From Oceanospirillaceae bacterium (GTDB lineage Bacteria; Pseudomonadota; Gammaproteobacteria; Pseudomonadales; Balneatricaceae), in assembly GCA_023954795.1 (NCBI GenBank), contig JAGSHA010000205.1:1-6198 (forward strand): a stretch of DNA of 6,198 nt, read 5' to 3'. Below, piece after piece: positions 1-4,215 of the stretch (position 1 is the stretch's first letter; every line of letters begins with the position of its first letter). The notes beneath the pieces were generated by a model. The model searched no databases, was not told the DNA's origin, and worked only from the letters and a program-made list of their open reading frames with translations. Both the position numbers and the translations under genes were made by a program.

Positions 1-360
1 ATTGGCGGAGTGCCAGAGTTCGTTGACGGCGGTACCCAGAATGTTAGGCAGTGCCTGACCGCCAAACTCTTCAGGGCCTGTCAGTGTCGCCCAGCCGTTG
101 TCGACATACTGTTGATAGGCATCCGCAAACCCTTGGGTTTCCAGAACCTTGTTATCTTCCAGACGTGCGCCGTTCTGGTCGCCGGTGCTGTTCAGCGGTG
201 CCAGTACATCAGCGGCCAGTTTGCCCGCTTCTTCGATAATAACTGACGCCAGTTCGCTGTTAACTTCTTCCAGACCGGCATCGCTGCAGTACTGATCAAA
301 CTTGACCAGTTCTTTGATAACAAAGTTCGCATCCGCGTAAGGGGCGGTATAAGTGCTCAT
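1..360 (-). CDS. Acyl-CoA dehydrogenase, DmdC-like large family (N-terminal part, cut by window edge)
   Basis: This would be an FAD-dependent dehydrogenase that introduces the 2,3-double bond into an acyl-CoA and passes electrons to ETF. Only the first 120 residues are in the window; the frame is open to base 1, so the C-terminus lies outside. The start is the ATG at 360, with a modest GAG eight bases upstream. The protein opens MSTYTAPYADANFVIKEL, and residues 38-60 and 90-120 show the pattern of the roughly 600-residue acyl-CoA dehydrogenases with their own N-terminal helical domain: EEAGKLAADVLAPLN, then GWATLTGPEEFGGQALP and NELWHSAN. The family includes DmdC (3-methylmercaptopropionyl-CoA dehydrogenase) and many general acyl-CoA dehydrogenases. 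The FAD-binding and catalytic regions are not visible, so substrate and activity are inferred. It is the last visible gene of the minus-strand cluster, 129 bp after the synthetase, a wider gap than the others. Confidence 0.88.
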   Translation of the reverse strand, partial: MSTYTAPYADANFVIKELVKFDQYCSDAGLEEVNSELASVIIEEAGKLAADVLAPLNSTGDQNGARLEDNKVLETQGFADAYQQYVDNGWATLTGPEEFGGQALPNILGTAVNELWHSAN

Positions 361-406
361 AAACGTATCTCGTTCCTTGTAGCGTGGGTGACTACGGTAT
401 TCGTGC

Positions 407-483
407 CTTTGTTGCCGTGGGTGTTGATAGCGGCTTGAGTAGCCATACCAAAGTTGACGCTGTCAGCCCCCACGGCGACAAAG
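407..483. repeat. Imperfect 15-bp inverted repeat in the synthetase-dehydrogenase gap
   Basis: The arm at 407-421 (CTTTGTTGCCGTGGG) is matched by its reverse complement at 469-483 with a single mismatch (position 413 against 477), leaving a 47-base loop. The loop contains two small hairpins: GGCT/AGCC at 432-444 and TGAC/GTCA at 455-465. No T-run follows the stem in the mRNA (minus) sense, so it does not look like an intrinsic terminator. It occupies most of the 129-bp gap between the synthetase stop and the acyl-CoA dehydrogenase start. It could be an mRNA-processing or stability element that separates expression of the two genes, or a copy of a dispersed palindromic repeat. Function is unknown; the symmetry itself is seen directly. 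Confidence 0.6.
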
Positions 484-489
484 AGGGTT

Positions 490-2133
490 TTACTCTTCAG
501 ATTCAGGGTTGTTCGCGCGATCACGCAGCAGGAACTTCTGAATCTTGCCGGTGCTGGTTTTTGGCATATCACCGAACACGACGGTTTTTGGTGCTTTAAA
601 GTGCGCCATGTTGTCGCGGCAGTAAGCGATGATCTCTTCTGCGCTGACCGCATCCGCGTTGTCTTTCAGGGATACAAAAGCACACGGAGTTTCGCCCCAT
701 TTCTCATCCCGTTTCGCAACAACTGCGGCTTCCTGCACCATAGGGTGGCTGAACAATACATCTTCCACTTCGATACTGGAGATGTTTTCACCGCCCGAGA
801 TGATGATGTCTTTAGAGCGGTCTTTAATTTCGATGTAACCGTCTTCGTGCCATACAGCCAGATCACCGGAGTGGAACCAGCCGCCTTCAAATGCATCTGC
901 CGTAGTGGTTGGATTTTTCAGGTAACCCTTCATCACCAGGTTGCCGCGCATAAAGACTTCACCCATGGTTTTACCATCCTGTGGGACAGGCTCCATGGTG
1001 ACCGGATCGGCGACCATCAGATCATCCAGCATCGGTGCACGCACACCTTGACGGGATTTCAGACGCGCCTGTTCTTCAGCGGTTTTGTCGTTCCATTCGT
1101 CGTGCCATGCACAAACAACAGACGGACCGTAGGTTTCAGTCAGGCCGTACACGTGGGTCACTTTAATGCCCAGGTTTTCCATACCTTCGATCACGGAAGC
1201 CGGTGGCGCAGCTCCCGCGGTCATCACTTTCACCTGATGGTTGATGCCATCTTTCAGGGCGTCGTCGGCTGAGTTCAGCATGTTCAGGACAATCGGCGCA
1301 CCACAGAAGTAGCCGACTTTTTCCTTTTTGATCATGTTGAAGATATCTTCAGCGCGCACATGACGCAGGCAAACGCTGACACCAGCCATCGCAGCAATCG
1401 TCCATGGGAAACACCAGCCGTTGCAGTGGAACATCGGCAGGGTCCACAGGTAGACCGGATGGTGATCCATCGCCCATGACAGGGCGTTGCTGTTGGCGTT
1501 CAGGTACGCGCCACGGTGGTGGTAAACCACACCTTTAGGGTCACCGGTGGTGCCGGAGGTGTAGTTCAGGGTGATCGCTTCCCACTCATCTGCAGGCAGG
1601 GCGTAGGCATAATCTTCATCACCGTTCGCGATGAATGCTTCGTAATCGGTATCACCGATCAGCTCGCCATCGGTCCAGTACGGATCGTCGATATCGATCA
1701 CATACGGTTTTTCATCCATCAGTTCGAGCGCACCTTTCACAACGGTGCTCAGCTCTTTATCGGTGATCAGCACCTTAGAACCGGCGTGTTTCAGGATGAA
1801 CGCCACGACTTCTGAATCGAGACGGGTATTGATGGAGTTCAGAACAGCGCCACACATCGGTACCGCAAAGTGCGCTTCGAAGTGTTCCGGCAGGTTCGGG
1901 GCCATGATAGACACCGCGTCACCTTTTTCGACGCCATGGGCGTTCAGGGCACTGGCCAGCTTCTTACAACGACTGAATGTTTCTGACCAGTTGCGGCGAA
2001 TCTCTCCATGCACAACCGCAGGACGGTTTGGATACACCTGAGCCGCGCGTTCCAGAAATTTTATCGGGGTTAGCGCGGCAAAGTTTGCTGCGTTTTTGTC
2101 CAAATTCGTCTCGAAGGCTGATCTGTTATTCAT
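490..2133 (-). CDS. AMP-forming acyl-CoA synthetase (DmdB / medium-chain acyl-CoA ligase-like)
   Basis: This 547-residue ANL-superfamily ligase activates a carboxylic acid with ATP to an acyl-adenylate and then to the CoA thioester, in the cytoplasm. The full motif set is present: the phosphate-binding loop YTSGTTGDPKG (191-201), HCNGW in the acyl-pocket region (236-240), YGLTETYGP (329-337), HSGDL with the ribose-binding Asp423, DRSKD with Arg439, the hinge region followed by GGENISS (447-453), and the C-terminal catalytic lysine Lys530 in KTSTGK. Length and motifs fit the group holding DmdB (3-methylmercaptopropionate-CoA ligase) and fatty or butyrate CoA ligases. The ATG at 2133 is preceded by GAGGG about nine bases upstream. 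It lies 41 bp after the hydratase stop. It probably supplies the CoA ester used by the neighbouring enzymes. That it is an acyl-CoA synthetase is secure; the acid (methylmercaptopropionate, short- or medium-chain fatty acid) is not. Confidence 0.95.
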   Translation of the reverse strand: MNNRSAFETNLDKNAANFAALTPIKFLERAAQVYPNRPAVVHGEIRRNWSETFSRCKKLASALNAHGVEKGDAVSIMAPNLPEHFEAHFAVPMCGAVLNSINTRLDSEVVAFILKHAGSKVLITDKELSTVVKGALELMDEKPYVIDIDDPYWTDGELIGDTDYEAFIANGDEDYAYALPADEWEAITLNYTSGTTGDPKGVVYHHRGAYLNANSNALSWAMDHHPVYLWTLPMFHCNGWCFPWTIAAMAGVSVCLRHVRAEDIFNMIKKEKVGYFCGAPIVLNMLNSADDALKDGINHQVKVMTAGAAPPASVIEGMENLGIKVTHVYGLTETYGPSVVCAWHDEWNDKTAEEQARLKSRQGVRAPMLDDLMVADPVTMEPVPQDGKTMGEVFMRGNLVMKGYLKNPTTTADAFEGGWFHSGDLAVWHEDGYIEIKDRSKDIIISGGENISSIEVEDVLFSHPMVQEAAVVAKRDEKWGETPCAFVSLKDNADAVSAEEIIAYCRDNMAHFKAPKTVVFGDMPKTSTGKIQKFLLRDRANNPESEE

Positions 2134-2174
2134 TATTGTTTCCCTCGTTATCGTTGTTTTAAGTGGGCCTGTAC

Positions 2175-2969
2175 TCAGGCGCCGGTAAATTGGGCTTTAC
2201 GGCGCTCGGTGAACGCAGTCATACCCTCAGTTTGATCTTCAGTCGCAAAACTCAGGCCGAACAGATCACTCTCCATGCGGCAGCCGTTTTCGATGCTCTG
2301 ATCGGCAGAAGCCTGTACCAGACGTTTGCAGTGGTAGAGTGCCTGCGGTGCGTTGTTGGCGATGGTGATGGCCATATCGATACCGCGTTCCTGCAGCTGC
2401 TGCGCCGGATAGATTTGATTGCAGAGTCCGATGTTCAGCGCCTGCTCCGCGTTGACCTTCTCGCCGGTTAGCAGTAGCTGAGCAGCCATGCCCGGACCGA
2501 CACGGCGTGGCAGACGCTGACTGCCGCCAAAGCCCGGTGGCACACCCAGCGTGACTTCCGGCTGACCGAACACAGCGTTGTCGGCGGCAAGAATAAAGTC
2601 ACAGCTCATCGCCAGTTCGCAGCCGCCACCCAGACAAAAGCCATTGACCAGTGCGATCACGGGCAGACGGGAGGACTCGATACGATGCATGGTGGTCATG
2701 CCCACCTGTGAGAATTCACGCGCCTGCTGGGCGTTCATGTCCTTCATTTCGGCGATGTCGGCACCGGCTGCGAATGCTTTGTCACCGCTGCCGGTGATCA
2801 GCAATACGCGCGCGTCCGGTTGGTTTTCGATCCAGACGATGGCGCTGTGCAGCTGCTCCAGTACCTGACGGTTCAGCGCGTTCAATGCTTTAGGTCGGTT
2901 CAGCGTAATCAGCCAGATGCCGGGCTGTTGTTCGGTGATAAACAGTTGGGTAAATGCGGCGACGTTCAT
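2175..2969 (-). CDS. Enoyl-CoA hydratase (crotonase family)
   Basis: A cytoplasmic crotonase-fold enzyme that would add water across the 2,3-double bond of an enoyl-CoA to give the 3-hydroxyacyl-CoA. With the start chosen here it has 264 residues, close to the usual 255-265. The oxyanion-hole motif FAAGADI is at 66-72, and both glutamates needed for hydration are present: Glu118 in GGGCELAM and Glu138 in FGQPE, followed by PPGFGGSQRL. Keeping both acids argues for true hydratase activity rather than an isomerase or a dead paralogue. The start at 2969 has GGAG six bases upstream; an ATG at 2984 would add five residues (MMETD) but has only a weak AAGAG. It sits between the dehydrogenase and the synthetase in one direction. 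DmdD-like methylthioacryloyl-CoA hydratase is an alternative, but nothing visible separates it from a general short-chain hydratase. Confidence 0.94.
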   Translation of the reverse strand: MNVAAFTQLFITEQQPGIWLITLNRPKALNALNRQVLEQLHSAIVWIENQPDARVLLITGSGDKAFAAGADIAEMKDMNAQQAREFSQVGMTTMHRIESSRLPVIALVNGFCLGGGCELAMSCDFILAADNAVFGQPEVTLGVPPGFGGSQRLPRRVGPGMAAQLLLTGEKVNAEQALNIGLCNQIYPAQQLQERGIDMAITIANNAPQALYHCKRLVQASADQSIENGCRMESDLFGLSFATEDQTEGMTAFTERRKAQFTGA

Positions 2970-2975
2970 ATCGGT

Positions 2976-2979
2976 CTCC
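2976..2979 (-). promoter_or_regulatory. Ribosome binding site deciding the hydratase start
   Basis: Reading the minus strand, GGAG is followed by ACCGAT and then the ATG at 2969: a strong core at ideal spacing. It lies inside the longer reading that would begin at 2984 (two consecutive ATGs), whose own upstream sequence AAGAGCCGAAGC is a weaker match. This favours the 2969 start, though the longer form cannot be excluded. Confidence 0.55.
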
Positions 2980-3019
2980 ATCATGCTTCGGCTCTTATTT
3001 TTATGGATTGCTGTCGAAA

Positions 3020-3865
3020 TCAGTACTCGTAGAAACCACGACCGGATTTACGGCCGAGATAACCGGCGTCCACCATCTGGCGCAGGTAAGGAGCAGGGCG
3101 ATATTTGCTGTCGCCAAAGTTTTCGTACAACACGTTCATGATGCTCAGGCAGGTATCCAGACCGATCAGATCGGCCAGCGCGAGCGGGCCAATCGGGTGG
3201 CTGGCGCCGAGTTTCATGATGGAATCGATCTGCTCGACGTTGGCACAGCCTTCGTCCAGCGCAAAGATCGCTTCGTTAATCATCGGTAGCAGAATACGGT
3301 TGAGTACAAAGGCTGCTTTGTCTTTAACCGGGATCGGTTCTTTACCGGCCCGTTTAGCGGCTTCAACCACTTTTTCGGTGGTCTCTGCCGAGGTCTGCAG
3401 GCCGTTGATCACTTCAACCAGCGCAAGGACCGGAACCGGATTCATAAAGTGCATACCGATCACTTTGTCCGGGCGGGATGTTGTGGCCGCGAGACGGGTA
3501 ATCGACAAGGAAGAAGTATTACTCGCCAGAATCGCATCAGGCTTACAGAGTTCATCCAGCTGCTTGAAGATCTTGTTTTTGATCTCTTCATTTTCGGTGG
3601 CGGCTTCGATCACCAGATCACAATCAGCCAGCACGTTCATCGAGGTTTCGCAGCGGATACGGCCCAGTACAGCGGATGGACGCTCTTCGATCAGACCTTT
3701 GTCCTGCAGCTTAGTGAGACTGCTTTCGATCACGGACAGTGCCATGTGCAGGGCGTTTTCGCTCAGGTCGACCAGTACCAGCTCATAGCCAGCGGTTGCC
3801 ATCACCTGTGCGATACCACGGCCCATCTGGCCGGCACCAATAACACCGATTTGCTGAAAGGACAT
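3020..3865 (-). CDS. hbd: 3-hydroxyacyl-CoA (3-hydroxybutyryl-CoA) dehydrogenase
   Basis: A single-domain 281-residue, soluble 3-hydroxyacyl-CoA dehydrogenase, the usual length for Hbd/PaaH types. It would interconvert 3-hydroxyacyl-CoA and 3-oxoacyl-CoA. The N-terminal Rossmann fold shows GAGQMG (10-15) and Asp33 at the end of the second strand, which predicts NAD over NADP. Catalytic landmarks are SNTSS (115-119), His139 in GMHFMNP, its partner Glu151, and Asn189 in LNR. The C-terminal helical domain has HPIGPLALADLIGLD (223-237) and ends GRKSGRGFYEY. One oddity: the usual Pro-Gly before F-V-x-N-R is Ala184-Ala185 here. The ATG at 3865 follows GAGG with seven-base spacing. It is the first gene of the minus-strand cluster and would take the product of the adjacent hydratase. 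A thiolase to finish the cycle is not in the window. Chain-length preference is unknown; the symbol reflects family resemblance. Confidence 0.94.
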   Translation of the reverse strand: MSFQQIGVIGAGQMGRGIAQVMATAGYELVLVDLSENALHMALSVIESSLTKLQDKGLIEERPSAVLGRIRCETSMNVLADCDLVIEAATENEEIKNKIFKQLDELCKPDAILASNTSSLSITRLAATTSRPDKVIGMHFMNPVPVLALVEVINGLQTSAETTEKVVEAAKRAGKEPIPVKDKAAFVLNRILLPMINEAIFALDEGCANVEQIDSIMKLGASHPIGPLALADLIGLDTCLSIMNVLYENFGDSKYRPAPYLRQMVDAGYLGRKSGRGFYEY

Positions 3866-3973
3866 GTTTAAACCTCGTAGTTACAACTGAGAGAAGCAGA
3901 GATCAGCCCAGACATATCTTCAGACATGCGGGGCGATAGACAGGGGAATAAGACCGGTGGTAACTGCATGGCG

Positions 3974-4007
3974 GACAGGGCAGTGCCTGCCGTTGTCGCA
4001 GCAACGG
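3974..4007 (-). promoter_or_regulatory. Overlapping alternative hairpins in the leader of the catabolic cluster
   Basis: Two stems overlap here. One pairs CCGTTG (3990-3995) with CAACGG (4002-4007) around six bases. The other pairs GGCAG (3979-3983) with CTGCC (3987-3991) around TGC, and can be lengthened by GACA (3974-3977) with TGTC (3994-3997). They share bases 3990-3997, so both cannot form fully at once. If transcription starts near 4087, they lie 80-115 bases into a leader of about 220 bases. No T-run follows, so a simple terminator is unlikely. They may be chance; no known riboswitch family was recognised. Confidence 0.3.
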
Positions 4008-4059
4008 AAACAGAACGCTTGAAGATCGGGTTAAAACCCCGGGAAAAGAGATACATCTG

Positions 4060-4093
4060 TTCGCAACCAGTCTTATTGTTATTCGGTTGCGAA
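4060..4093. promoter_or_regulatory. Perfect 9-bp dyad, candidate operator
   Basis: TTCGCAACC at 4060-4068 is exactly mirrored by GGTTGCGAA at 4085-4093, with a 16-bp spacer; arm centres are 25 bp apart. A further half-site GGTTGC occurs at 4111-4116, in the same orientation as the right arm. The right arm touches the predicted -10 box of the catabolic cluster, so a bound repressor would cover the transcription start. No T-run follows in either direction, which argues against a terminator. The binding protein is not identifiable from this window. Confidence 0.45.
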
Positions 4094-4120
4094 TTAAATT
4101 ACGGGTAAATGGTTGCTCAA
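4093..4120 (-). promoter_or_regulatory. Candidate sigma-70 promoter for the acyl-CoA catabolic cluster
   Basis: On the minus strand, TTGAGC (4120-4115, four of six matches to TTGACA) is followed after 16 bp by TTTAAT (4098-4093, five of six matches to TATAAT). Transcription would start near 4086-4087 and leave a leader of about 220 bases before the ATG at 3865. The call rests only on consensus matching and position, supported by the dyad just downstream of the -10 box. Confidence 0.4.
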
Positions 4121-4215
4121 CTATTTGGCAATTCTAACGAAATGTAACAGTGCCGAATCTGGTCTTTACTTTATGCTACATTCAGCTATTAGCATGTGCC
4201 TGACTGGGTTTCTCT

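Larger units (their letters stand above)
3866..4215. other. Divergent intergenic regulatory region
   Basis: This 350-bp stretch separates the minus-strand catabolic cluster from the plus-strand kinase gene, so it must hold the start signals of both. I see no convincing gene in it: the short open frames either lack ribosome binding sites or give unrecognisable peptides. It holds the promoter candidate, dyad and leader hairpins listed separately. It also holds a short palindrome GGGTT-AA-AACCC at 4028-4039 and a direct repeat CAGACAT at 3909-3915 and 3921-3927, 12 bp apart. The part from about 4050 to 4195 is AT-richer than the flanking coding DNA, as expected for a promoter zone. No good promoter for the kinase could be fixed. 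Confidence 0.7.

Noticed and set aside
454..1272. Long plus-strand open frame (272 codons) opposite the acyl-CoA synthetase
   Set aside because: It lies antisense to a gene with all its family motifs, has no recognisable domain or ribosome binding site, and is best explained by codon bias of the real gene.
3105..3788. Plus-strand open frame (227 codons) opposite the hydroxyacyl-CoA dehydrogenase
   Set aside because: It is a serine/arginine/isoleucine-rich low-information translation opposite a fully motif-supported gene; a shadow.
3868..4056. Minus-strand 62-codon frame ending just before the hydroxyacyl-CoA dehydrogenase start, possible leader peptide
   Set aside because: There is no Shine-Dalgarno sequence before its ATG, no recognisable motif, and it overlaps the leader hairpins; chance is the simpler explanation.
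4060..4093. The 9-bp dyad as an intrinsic terminator
   Set aside because: No T-run follows the stem in either direction, and it sits between divergent genes, where a terminator has no gene to end.
4125..4153. TTGGCA at 4125-4130 as a -35 box for the kinase
   Set aside because: It is a good -35 match, but there is no acceptable -10 box at 16-18 bp.
4165..4192. Possible promoter for the kinase: TTTACT and TATTAG spaced by 16 bp
   Set aside because: Each box matches the consensus at only four of six positions, too weak in an AT-rich region to be listed as a feature.
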